From contig CALEYQ010000032.1 of the NCBI GenBank assembly GCA_937924855.1, forward strand, positions 1-45,667: a stretch of DNA of 45,667 nucleotides. The letters run 5' to 3'. The translations under genes and the position numbers were made by a program. The notes beneath the pieces are model-generated. The model ran no database searches, was not told the origin of the DNA, and saw nothing but the letters and a program-made list of their open reading frames with translations. Of this stretch, positions 24,106-31,572 are shown in pieces; the stretch's first letter is position 1; every line of letters begins with the position of its first letter. The stretch comes from an uncultured Bacteroidota bacterium (GTDB lineage: Bacteria; Bacteroidota; Bacteroidia; JADZBD01).

Positions 24106-24947
24106 AAATCACCGAGTGCCCCAGAGATGCTATGCAGGGCTTGGAAAAGTTTGTTCCAACGCAGGATAAAATTTCTTACCTCAATGCCTTGCTCGAAGTT
24201 GGTTTTGATACCCTGGATTTTGGCTCATTTGTTTCTCCAAAGGCCATACCTCAAATGGCTGATACGGCCGAGGTATTAGCAGGCCTGAAATGGGAAGGAA
24301 CCCAAACTAAATTATTGGCCATCATTGCTAATCTGCGGGGAGCTGAAACGGCCTGTAACTATGCTGAAATATCTTACCTCGGTTATCCATTTTCCATTTC
24401 CGAAACCTTTCAGAAAAGAAATACCAATTGTTCTATGCAGGAATCTTTGGATCGGGTAAAAGAGATTCAGGATTTGTGTGTGACAAAGAAAAAGGAATTG
24501 GTCATTTATATTTCCATGGCTTTTGGAAATCCGTACGGCGATCCATGGAGTGCCGATGTCGCTGTTGATTGGGTGGGTAGATTGGGTGAATTGGGCATCC
24601 GCATTTTCTCCATGTCCGACACGGTAGGAGTTTCAGGGAAAAACAGCATTACTACAATTTTCCAAAACACCATTACCCAATTCCCCAACTATGATATTGG
24701 CGCCCATCTGCATACCACCCCGGATACCTGGAGGGAAAAAATGGAAGCAGCATACGCAAGCGGTTGCCGCAGGTTCGACGGAGCCATAAAGGGTTTTGGT
24801 GGTTGCCCCATGGCCGAGGACCGCTTAACCGGAAATATGCCTACCGAAAATATCATCCAACTCGCCGATGAAAAAAATGAAAAGCTCCCCATTAACCGGG
24901 AAGCTTTTCAGAAAGCGCTTATTGAAGCCGCTAAGATTTTTGGGTAA
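24102..24947 (+). CDS. Hydroxymethylglutaryl-CoA lyase
   Basis: A 281-residue TIM-barrel enzyme that splits HMG-CoA to acetyl-CoA and acetoacetate in leucine breakdown. The Arg-Asp pair is in ECPRDAMQG (usually GPRDGLQN), the metal His pair is in IGAHLHTTPDTW, and the active-site Cys loop is AIKGFGGCPMAEDRLTGN. These agree with the HMGL group of the HMGL-like family rather than with isopropylmalate or homocitrate synthases, which are longer. It is translationally coupled to pyrD with no obvious metabolic reason. It converges on the SprB-repeat gene with 6 bases between stops. Confidence 0.9.
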   Translation: MKITECPRDAMQGLEKFVPTQDKISYLNALLEVGFDTLDFGSFVSPKAIPQMADTAEVLAGLKWEGTQTKLLAIIANLRGAETACNYAEISYLGYPFSISETFQKRNTNCSMQESLDRVKEIQDLCVTKKKELVIYISMAFGNPYGDPWSADVAVDWVGRLGELGIRIFSMSDTVGVSGKNSITTIFQNTITQFPNYDIGAHLHTTPDTWREKMEAAYASGCRRFDGAIKGFGGCPMAEDRLTGNMPTENIIQLADEKNEKLPINREAFQKALIEAAKIFG

Positions 24948-24953
24948 AAGAGC

Positions 24954-26183
24954 TTATTGCTTAATAATTTTCTTTAGTCCCCTTTTATCACCCCAACTAA
25001 GCTCCAAAAAGTAAATCCCGGGCGACAGACCTTTCAGATCCAACCGGATAAAATCATTCCCGGTTTGGAATGGTGATTCCACTAACCTTCCGGTTAAATC
25101 CAACAACCGGATGGCAGCAGGGTTGAAATTTTCATTATGCAATTGAATGGTTATGCTTTCAGATGCCGGATTGGGATACGCATCAAACTGAAGGGTAGGA
25201 TTTTCATCCATTCCAATGGCAAACATAACCTGGGTAGTGGTGCAAAAGGAACATCCATTGGCATCGGTCACACAAACGGTATAGGATCCCGGACACAAGC
25301 CCGTAGCGGTGGCTGTAGTCTGGTTGGTGGGAGACCATAAATAAGTGTAGGGCGGTGTTCCACCTGTAATAGCCGGCGGACCGGCAGATCCGTTGCAACA
25401 AGACTGGCAGGAGGCATGAGTCACCGGAACATTGGAAATGCTTGGCCCGTTCGAACTGGTAACGCAACAGGAAGAAGTAGCAGTACATCCACCGGCATCC
25501 GTTACGGTAACGGTATAACATGCAGGCGATAATCCGGAAATGCTTGGGGTTGTGGCACCGGTATTCCACAGATATGAATATGGAGGTGTTCCTCCGTTAG
25601 CCGTAGATGCTGCAAACCCATTGTTGGCGGTACAGGAAGAGGAACCACAGGTGGATACCGCAACCAAGGGACTATTGGAATTTAAATTTACCGTAACTGT
25701 TGTGCTCCCGGTACAATTATTATTATCGGTAACTACAACGGTATAAACGCCCGGACACATCCCTGTTACGGTTTGGGTTGTGGCTCCGCCCGGCGACCAT
25801 AAATAAGTATAGGGCGGCTGACCTCCGCTTGCCCCTGCAAAAACCGATCCGGTACAATTGGTACAGCCGTTTGATGGCTGGGAACCGCCATTCACAAAAA
25901 TTCCCTGGTTTTGGACAACGGCGGTTGAGGTGGAATTGCAACCCTGGGCATCGGTTAATGTTACCGTATAAGTTCCCGGGCAAACACCTGTTACGCTTTG
26001 GGTTGTATATCCACCCGGACTCCAGGAATACGTCAGGGGTGGCGATCCGGTTCCGGAAGAAAACAGGGTTCCGTTACAACCGCAGGAAGAGTTTTGTGCC
26101 TGGGCAAACACCGCACATTGCGAGTGAATTTTTTTGGAAAGACCCAGGAAAGAAAAAAAGAGAACGGCGTAGATTATTTTCAT
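24954..26183 (-). CDS. Secreted SprB-repeat protein with T9SS type A sorting domain
   Basis: A 409-residue protein with signal peptide MKIIYAVLFFSFLGLSKKIHS. Four SprB-type repeats are present with cores at about 45-82, 120-157, 197-233 and 274-311. Each reads roughly GG.PPY.YLWS, then TGLCPGSYTVCVTD, and ends in a Cys. More than twenty Cys residues suggest several disulfides. The final 75 residues are a type A sorting domain (FDAYPNPASESITIQL, LLDLTGRLV, LSPGIYFLEL). SprB in gliding Bacteroidota is a surface adhesin; this shorter relative is probably a surface or secreted adhesin. The upstream in-frame start at 26249 would overlap the divergent gene and is rejected. Confidence 0.9.
   Translation of the reverse strand: MKIIYAVLFFSFLGLSKKIHSQCAVFAQAQNSSCGCNGTLFSSGTGSPPLTYSWSPGGYTTQSVTGVCPGTYTVTLTDAQGCNSTSTAVVQNQGIFVNGGSQPSNGCTNCTGSVFAGASGGQPPYTYLWSPGGATTQTVTGMCPGVYTVVVTDNNNCTGSTTVTVNLNSNSPLVAVSTCGSSSCTANNGFAASTANGGTPPYSYLWNTGATTPSISGLSPACYTVTVTDAGGCTATSSCCVTSSNGPSISNVPVTHASCQSCCNGSAGPPAITGGTPPYTYLWSPTNQTTATATGLCPGSYTVCVTDANGCSFCTTTQVMFAIGMDENPTLQFDAYPNPASESITIQLHNENFNPAAIRLLDLTGRLVESPFQTGNDFIRLDLKGLSPGIYFLELSWGDKRGLKKIIKQ
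25251..26051 (-). repeat. Four SprB-type coding repeats
   Basis: The four repeat cores lie at 25938-26051, 25713-25826, 25485-25595 and 25251-25364. They share PPY.YLW and YTV.VTD at the protein level, with clear but imperfect DNA similarity (for example the complement of PPYTYLWSP is recognisable in copies 2 and 4). Confidence 0.85.
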
Positions 26184-26225
26184 GAGAATAATATTTAGAA
26201 TGGTGTCAGAAAGACAAATTGGGCT

Positions 26226-26233
26226 TAATTTTG
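26226..26233 (+). promoter_or_regulatory. -7 promoter element for the RsmB-like gene
   Basis: TAATTTTG matches TAnnTTTG and ends 5 bases before the ATG at 26239. It supports that start and a very short leader. Confidence 0.5.
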
Positions 26234-26238
26234 GTTGC

Positions 26239-27408
26239 ATGGAGACCAAGCAGAGAAAGATTTACCTGAGCATCGCCGGTGTGGTGGCTGATTCGTTAAA
26301 AAAAGTTCTGGTCGGTGGTCAGCCCGCTGCCCGCGTCCTTCGCGAAGTTTTGTTTGAACAAAAAAAGTGGGGATCCCGCGACCGAAGATTGTTCTCGGAA
26401 TCTTTTTACCAAATTCTCAGGAATCATTTGCTGCTTCAGCATCATTGCAACAACCCTGATTATTTTAAGGACGGCAAAAGTTTAATTGACGCACTGGATT
26501 GGCTTCAAACCGATAACTCAAATTTGACATCCGCGCTGAATTTCCCCTTTCATATTCTGTTTTCAATTAATAAGGATCTTGATGATTTTGGCCGCTCCCA
26601 AATGGGCGGAGAAATTTGGGAAGCAGAAATGAAATTTCAGCACAGCCCGGCTCCATTGGTAGTCCGGGTGAACAGCATCCGAACATCCCCAAAAGAACTA
26701 ATCCGGCTTTTGGGAAAGGAAGAAATAGAAGCTACCCCTTTGGATGATTTTCCCGATGCCCTGTTGATTGAGGGGAAGAAAAACCTGAGGAATTCCCGCC
26801 TGTTTAAAGAAGGTTTTTTTGAAATTCAGGATCCGTCTTCGCAGTCGCTTGCTCATTATGTGAACCCCTTGCCCGGGGAACGAATTTTAGATGCCTGTGC
26901 CGGTGGAGGTGGGAAATCTTTACATCTTGCCTCTTTATCCGGAAACAAAACTGAAATTGTAGCTTCTGACTTGTCCGACAAAAGGCTGGAGCAATTAAAG
27001 GTTCGCTCCATGAGAAATAAAACGAATTCAATTAAGCTTGTGAGTAAAAGTGAATTGTCCCGGAAATTTCCCCCGGGTTATTTTGACAAAGTCCTTATTG
27101 ATGCGCCTTGTTCCGGATCCGGAGTCATCCGAAGAGAACCAGAGAAAAAGTATCGGTTAAACAGCGGACAAATATTAAAATTTACCGGAATTCAACTCGA
27201 ACTTTTGGCAGAAATGTCGGCCTGGCTTAAACCTCAGGGAAAATTGTATTATGCAACTTGTTCCATATTTCCGGCCGAAAACCAACAAGTTGTTGCCGCC
27301 TTTCTTAAATCAAGCCCGGGTTTTGAGTTGGTAAGAGAAAAAAGTATTTTGGGCCATAGGTCCGGGCATGATGGGTTTTATATGACCGAAATTATCAGGA
27401 AAAGTTAA
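26239..27408 (+). CDS. RsmB/NOP-family rRNA (cytosine-5) methyltransferase
   Basis: A 389-residue SAM-dependent m5C methyltransferase acting on rRNA (or possibly tRNA). Residues 1-130 are an NusB-like RNA-binding region. The catalytic part has motif I DACAGGGGKSLHLA, motif IV with the releasing Cys in DAPCSGSGVIRREPE, and motif VI with the nucleophile Cys in YATCSIFPAENQQV. These fit RsmB (16S C967) best, though the exact target is not fixed. A frame extending to 26182 would overlap the divergent SprB-repeat gene start and lies upstream of the promoter. Confidence 0.92.
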   Translation: METKQRKIYLSIAGVVADSLKKVLVGGQPAARVLREVLFEQKKWGSRDRRLFSESFYQILRNHLLLQHHCNNPDYFKDGKSLIDALDWLQTDNSNLTSALNFPFHILFSINKDLDDFGRSQMGGEIWEAEMKFQHSPAPLVVRVNSIRTSPKELIRLLGKEEIEATPLDDFPDALLIEGKKNLRNSRLFKEGFFEIQDPSSQSLAHYVNPLPGERILDACAGGGGKSLHLASLSGNKTEIVASDLSDKRLEQLKVRSMRNKTNSIKLVSKSELSRKFPPGYFDKVLIDAPCSGSGVIRREPEKKYRLNSGQILKFTGIQLELLAEMSAWLKPQGKLYYATCSIFPAENQQVVAAFLKSSPGFELVREKSILGHRSGHDGFYMTEIIRKS

Positions 27409-27437
27409 GGAAGCTCGGAAAGTTTAGAGAATTTAAT

Positions 27438-27445
27438 TAGGTTTG
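27438..27445 (+). promoter_or_regulatory. -7 promoter element for sucC
   Basis: TAGGTTTG matches TAnnTTTG and ends 20 bases before the sucC ATG. Confidence 0.5.
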
Positions 27446-27465
27446 TCAACCAAAAAAAACAACCA

Positions 27466-28668
27466 ATGAACTTACACGAATATCAGGGGAAAGAAATTTT
27501 GAAATCCTTCGGGGTTACCATCCAGGAAGGGAAGGTTGCCGAAACTCCGGAACAAGCGGTTGCAGTCGCCAGGGAATTGCAAAAAGAAACCAATACTCCT
27601 GTATTTATTGTAAAAGCCCAGGTGCATGCCGGGGGCCGTGGAAAGGCCGGCGGAATAAAATTGGCAAAGAACATTGATGAAGTCGGAGAAAAAGCCAAGG
27701 CTATTATCGGTATGAACCTGGTTTCAAGACAAACCGGTCCCCAGGGTAAAAAAGTACATAAGGTGCTTATTGCTCAGGATGTGTATTACGAAGGCCCCTC
27801 TAAAACCCGTGAGTTTTACATGAGCGTGCTGCTGAACCGCGGCACGGGCAGAAATATTATTATGTATTCCCCCGAAGGAGGAATGGATATTGAAGAAGTG
27901 GCAGAAAAGCACCCTGAAAAAATATATAAAGAGGAAATTGATCCCAAAGTAGGGGTGATGCCTTTTCAGTGCCGGAAAATTGCCTTTAACCTGGGCCTTG
28001 AAGGCAATGCTTTTAAGGAAATGGTAAAATTTATCCCTAAACTTTACCGCGCCTACGATCAGAGCGATAGCGCTCTGTTTGAAATCAATCCCCTGCTGAA
28101 AACTTCTGATGATAAGATTGTGGCCGTTGATGCCAAAGTTGTCCTCGACGACAATGCTCTATTCCGTCATCCCGATTATGAAGCCATGCGCGATATCCTG
28201 GAAGAGGATCTTACGGAAGTAGAAGCCTCGGAACATGAACTTAACTATGTTAAGCTTGATGGTAATGTGGGTTGTATGGTAAATGGTGCCGGACTGGCCA
28301 TGGCTACCATGGATATCATTAAACTGAGCGGTGGAGAGCCCGCAAACTTCCTTGATGTGGGTGGAACCGCAAACGCACAGCGGGTTGAAAATGCTTTCCG
28401 CATTATTCTGAAAGATTTTAACGTGCAGGCTATTTTGGTTAATATTTTCGGAGGTATCGTTCGGTGCGACCGGGTTGCTCAGGGAATTGTGGATGCTTAT
28501 AAGAACATTGGCGATATCCGGGTTCCCATCATTGTACGCCTTCAGGGAACCAATGCCGTGGAAGCCAAAAAGATTATTGAGGAAAGCGGTCTGAAAGTGT
28601 ACTCCGCCATTGAACTTCAGGAAGCGGCTGAATTGGTGAATAAGGTATTAAAGGAAAATTCAAAGTAG
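27466..28668 (+). CDS. sucC: Succinyl-CoA synthetase (ADP-forming) beta subunit
   Basis: SucC forms succinate and ATP/GTP from succinyl-CoA in the TCA cycle together with SucD. The 400-residue protein begins MNLHEYQGKEILKSFGV. It has the ATP-grasp VKAQVHAGGRGKAGG, the metal/nucleotide residues in ALFEINPLL, VDAKVVLDDNALFRHP, FLDVGGTANAQRV and LVNIFGGIVRCD. No sucD lies next to it; separated sucC and sucD are common in Bacteroidota. Its last 9 bases overlap the antisense tail of the damaged YrdC/YciO gene. Confidence 0.97.
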   Translation: MNLHEYQGKEILKSFGVTIQEGKVAETPEQAVAVARELQKETNTPVFIVKAQVHAGGRGKAGGIKLAKNIDEVGEKAKAIIGMNLVSRQTGPQGKKVHKVLIAQDVYYEGPSKTREFYMSVLLNRGTGRNIIMYSPEGGMDIEEVAEKHPEKIYKEEIDPKVGVMPFQCRKIAFNLGLEGNAFKEMVKFIPKLYRAYDQSDSALFEINPLLKTSDDKIVAVDAKVVLDDNALFRHPDYEAMRDILEEDLTEVEASEHELNYVKLDGNVGCMVNGAGLAMATMDIIKLSGGEPANFLDVGGTANAQRVENAFRIILKDFNVQAILVNIFGGIVRCDRVAQGIVDAYKNIGDIRVPIIVRLQGTNAVEAKKIIEESGLKVYSAIELQEAAELVNKVLKENSK

Positions 28669-29289
28669 GCCGGAAACATCGCCTGCTCCTTCCCTTACCA
28701 CTATCATCTCGTCTCCGCTGGCATCAATTATGGTGAATGGAATTAATCCCCCATAAACTCCCGATATCATCAGATCTACCTTTTCTCGTTATTGCTCAAA
28801 GATTTGCTCCGGATCGGTTCCGTAATCCAGGAATTCACTTTCCATATCTTTTATACTCGAGTTAAGAACCGGCCGGCCCAAAGCCTCGGCCAGCATCCTC
28901 GGAATAGGATTATCCGGAATCCGGATTCCAATTGTTTTTTTGCTTTTCCGGAAGGTTTTGGGAACCTGGGTTCCTGCCTCCAAAATAAAAGTATAGGGCC
29001 CCGGAAGGGCTTTTTTTAATATCCGGAACAAATGATTGGGAATGGGTCGGGTTAAACCGGCCAGGTGGCTCAAATCGGGACAAATAACCGAAAAATGAGC
29101 TATTGCCAGATCAATCCCCTGAACCCTGGATAAGCTCTCAAGCCCCTTGCTGCTTTCTATATCACAACCAATTCCGTAAATGGTGTCGGTGGGGTAAATT
29201 ACCAGTCCCCCGCTTTTAAGCACCTCGGCAGCCCTTTGAATTAACTCCGGGTCGGGTTTTTCGGGATTGGTATGTTGCAGGGTTCCCAC
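28660..29289 (-). pseudogene. YrdC/YciO/Sua5-family protein (threonylcarbamoyl-AMP synthase-like), interrupted by an in-frame stop
   Basis: Upstream of a TAA at 28789-28791 the frame encodes a YciO-like protein: GGLVIYPTDTIYGIGCDIES, LPGPYTFILEAG, KKTIGIRIPDNPIPRML, and TDPEQIFEQ. Directly after the TAA the same frame continues for 42 codons with REKVDLMISGVYGG, PFTIIDASGDEMIVVREGAG, which is the expected C-terminus, then TGA at 28660-28662. Full length would be 209 positions, normal for the family. Conserved positions also look changed: the usual KG is QG, DGGYG is SGVYG, and the STII serine is Phe. This suggests decay rather than only a sequencing error. Start is GTG at 29289; the frame also reaches a TTG at 29331. 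A working paralogue would be needed elsewhere for t6A synthesis. Confidence 0.8.
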
Positions 29290-29340
29290 CCTATAAAGGT
29301 AGGAAAATGGATTCAAGTTCCTTATTTTCAAATAAATGAA

Positions 29341-29348
29341 TAATTTTG
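29341..29348 (+). promoter_or_regulatory. -7 promoter element for the coiled-coil protein-zapA-rny unit
   Basis: TAATTTTG matches TAnnTTTG. It ends 5 bases before the ATG at 29354 and 35 bases before the alternative ATG at 29384. Confidence 0.45.
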
Positions 29349-29353
29349 GGTGA

Positions 29354-29650
29354 ATGGGCTCAAAAACTGACCTTGGCCGCTTAATGCTTAGTCTTCAATC
29401 AAAGATTGAAAAATTAGTACATTTGCACCGGAAATCGGAGGATGAAAACAAGCGCCTCCGCGATTCCGAAAAAGAATTGTTAAACCGGATCCTTCTGCTG
29501 GAAAAGGAGGTTTCCGAACAGCGCCGGATAAACCTGGCACTGAAAACCGGAAAAACCCTTGAAAATGAAGAGGGGTCCAAAGAAATAAAAACAAAAATTA
29601 ACGAACTGGTGCGGGAAATAGATAAATGCATCGGGCTCTTAAACAAATAG
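29354..29650 (+). CDS. Small coiled-coil protein preceding zapA
   Basis: A 98-residue, almost entirely helical protein with heptad-like Leu spacing (LLNRILLLEKEVSEQRRIN) and the conserved-looking C-terminus IKTKINELVREIDKCIGLLN. In many Bacteroidota a protein of this size and ending precedes zapA, so a division-related role is plausible. An alternative ATG at 29384 (MLSLQSKIEKL) would leave a longer leader and may be the true start. The zapA ATG lies 9 bases after its stop. The function is not established. Confidence 0.8.
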   Translation: MGSKTDLGRLMLSLQSKIEKLVHLHRKSEDENKRLRDSEKELLNRILLLEKEVSEQRRINLALKTGKTLENEEGSKEIKTKINELVREIDKCIGLLNK

Positions 29651-29659
29651 TTGGTAGAA

Positions 29660-29965
29660 ATGTCGGAGGTGTCTATAACAATTGAATTAGCTGGCAGAAA
29701 CTATCCTATCCGGATTGAAAAATCCATGGAGGGGTCGGTTCGGGAAGCGGTTAACCTTATCAATAAGAAGATGAACGAAATGCGCGAGAACTACGCTGTT
29801 AAGGATACCCAGGACCTCCTGGCCATGGCGGCATTGCAATTGTTTTCAGCAAATATTGACCAGGGAAATAAAATTCGGATTGATGAGGATATTGCACTCC
29901 GTCTTGTGGAACTTGAGCAGTTTGTGAACGACTACCTCAACGAAAAAAAGAACCCGATTCATTAA
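29660..29965 (+). CDS. zapA: Cell division protein ZapA
   Basis: ZapA binds FtsZ and promotes bundling of protofilaments at midcell. The 101-residue protein begins MSEVSITIELAGRNYPI, with the central VREAVNLINKKMNEM helix and the DLLAMAALQLFS segment typical of the family, followed by a C-terminal coiled coil. A TTG three codons upstream (29651) is in frame, but the ATG is preferred. It lies between the coiled-coil gene and rny, a familiar Bacteroidota order. Confidence 0.9.
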   Translation: MSEVSITIELAGRNYPIRIEKSMEGSVREAVNLINKKMNEMRENYAVKDTQDLLAMAALQLFSANIDQGNKIRIDEDIALRLVELEQFVNDYLNEKKNPIH

Positions 29966-29981
29966 TACTATCAGAATTTCC

Positions 29982-30003
29982 CGTTCCGGCATAAAACGGA
30001 ACG
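29982..30003 (+). other. Hairpin in the rny leader
   Basis: CGTTCCG (29982-29988) and CGGAACG (29997-30003) form a 7-bp stem with an 8-base A-rich loop. It ends 4 bases before the rny ATG. No U-tract follows, so it is not an intrinsic terminator. It could affect rny translation or RNA processing. Confidence 0.4.
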
Positions 30004-30007
30004 CGCG

Positions 30008-31570
30008 ATGAATTTTGAATTTTCCATTGAGACAATTATTCTCATGAGCGGGGCTGCCATGCTGGCCCTTGTGCTCGGTATAATTTTAACAACCTCGGTT
30101 CTCAGGAAGGGGGTTTTGAAAAAAGTTCAGCTTCGGCTTAAAGAGGCTGAAATTGAAGGTGAGAAAATTAAAAATGAGAAAATTATCCAGGCTAAGGAAA
30201 AGTTTCTGCAGCTGAAATCCGATCATGAAAAACACATTCATGAAAAGAACAACAGCATCTCACAGGCCGAAAACCGGATACGCCAAAAGGAACAAACCCT
30301 GAATCAGAAAATTGAACAAACCCAACGCAAGGAAGCGGAGGTTGAAACGCTGCGCAAGAATCTTTTGGCTCAGCAGGAGATCGTTGAGCTGAAAAAGGGC
30401 GAGATCGAAAAAATGCATAAGCGTCAGGTGGAGCAACTTGAAACCATTTCAGGTCTTTCTGCCGAAACAGCCAAAACCCAACTGGTGGAAAGCCTCAAAG
30501 CCGAAGCAAAAACCGATGCCCTTTCTCACATAAAAGATGTAATCGAAGAGGCTAAGCTTACGGCCAATAAAGAAGCGAAACGCATAGTTATTCAAACCAT
30601 TCAGCGGGTAGCCACGGAACATGCCGTTGAAAATTCTGTTTCCGTATTTCATATTGAAGGCGACGAAATGAAAGGCAGGATTATCGGCCGGGAAGGAAGA
30701 AATATCCGGGCCCTGGAAGCCGCCACCGGAGTTGAAATTATTGTGGACGATACCCCCGAAGCTATTATTCTTTCCTGTTTTGATCCCGTGCGCCGTGAAC
30801 TGGCCCGGCTGGCACTGCATCAACTGGTTTCCGACGGACGGATTCATCCCGCCCGTATTGAAGAAGTGGTTGAGAAGGTTAAAAAACAACTGGAAGAAGA
30901 AATTACCGAGACCGGTAAAAGAACTTGTATCGACCTTGGTATTCACGGACTTCATCCTGAGCTGATCCGGATGGTGGGTCGAATGAAATATCGCTCCTCT
31001 TACGGACAAAATCTTTTACAGCACTCGCGTGAGGTGGCCAACCTTTGTGCCATTATGGCCTCTGAATTGGGACTAAACCCGAAAATTGCAAAAAGGGCCG
31101 GCCTGCTTCACGACATCGGTAAAGTGCCCGATGAGGAACCGGAATTGCCGCATGCTATTCTGGGTATGAAATTGGCCGAGAAGTTTAAGGAGAAGCCCGA
31201 AGTATGTAATGCCATCGGAGCTCACCACGATGAAGTTGAAATGACCTCTCTTATTTCTCCACTGGTTCAGGTTTGCGACGCCATCAGTGGTGCACGCCCC
31301 GGTGCCCGCAGGGAAATGGCCGAGCAGTACATGAAACGCCTGAAAGATCTTGAGAGCTTGGCTCTGGCTTATCCGGGTGTGGAAAAATCCTACGCCATTC
31401 AGGCAGGGCGTGAACTCAGGGTTATTGTTTCAAGCGAAAAAATTAACGACAAAGACGCAGAATTGCTTTCCTTTAATATTGCCCAGAAAATTCAAACCGA
31501 AATGACCTATCCGGGACAGGTAAAGGTTACCGTTATCAGGGAAACAAGGGCCGTTAATATTGCCAAGTAA
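30008..31570 (+). CDS. rny: Ribonuclease Y
   Basis: RNase Y is a membrane-anchored endoribonuclease that starts mRNA decay. The 520-residue protein has an N-terminal membrane helix (about 10-30), a long coiled coil (about 40-200; Glu/Lys-rich), a KH domain (IIGREGRNIRALEAATG), and the HD hydrolase domain with RAGLLHDIGKVPDEE and the metal His-Asp residues, then AHHDEVE. The full family layout is kept. It is the last gene of the coiled-coil protein-zapA-rny unit. Its stop is 2 bases from the convergent M14 gene stop. Confidence 0.97.
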   Translation: MNFEFSIETIILMSGAAMLALVLGIILTTSVLRKGVLKKVQLRLKEAEIEGEKIKNEKIIQAKEKFLQLKSDHEKHIHEKNNSISQAENRIRQKEQTLNQKIEQTQRKEAEVETLRKNLLAQQEIVELKKGEIEKMHKRQVEQLETISGLSAETAKTQLVESLKAEAKTDALSHIKDVIEEAKLTANKEAKRIVIQTIQRVATEHAVENSVSVFHIEGDEMKGRIIGREGRNIRALEAATGVEIIVDDTPEAIILSCFDPVRRELARLALHQLVSDGRIHPARIEEVVEKVKKQLEEEITETGKRTCIDLGIHGLHPELIRMVGRMKYRSSYGQNLLQHSREVANLCAIMASELGLNPKIAKRAGLLHDIGKVPDEEPELPHAILGMKLAEKFKEKPEVCNAIGAHHDEVEMTSLISPLVQVCDAISGARPGARREMAEQYMKRLKDLESLALAYPGVEKSYAIQAGRELRVIVSSEKINDKDAELLSFNIAQKIQTEMTYPGQVKVTVIRETRAVNIAK

Positions 31571-31572
31571 TT

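Noticed and set aside
25251..26051. Regularly spaced repeats considered as a CRISPR array
   Set aside because: The repeats are long, imperfect, in frame and encode SprB-type domains. There are no short identical repeats with unique spacers.
29416..29425. TACATTTG as a second promoter
   Set aside because: It lies inside the coiled-coil gene with no suitable start close downstream, so it is probably a chance match.
29966..30007. Possible 6S RNA between zapA and rny
   Set aside because: The spacer is only 42 bases, far too short for a 6S RNA of roughly 180 bases or more.
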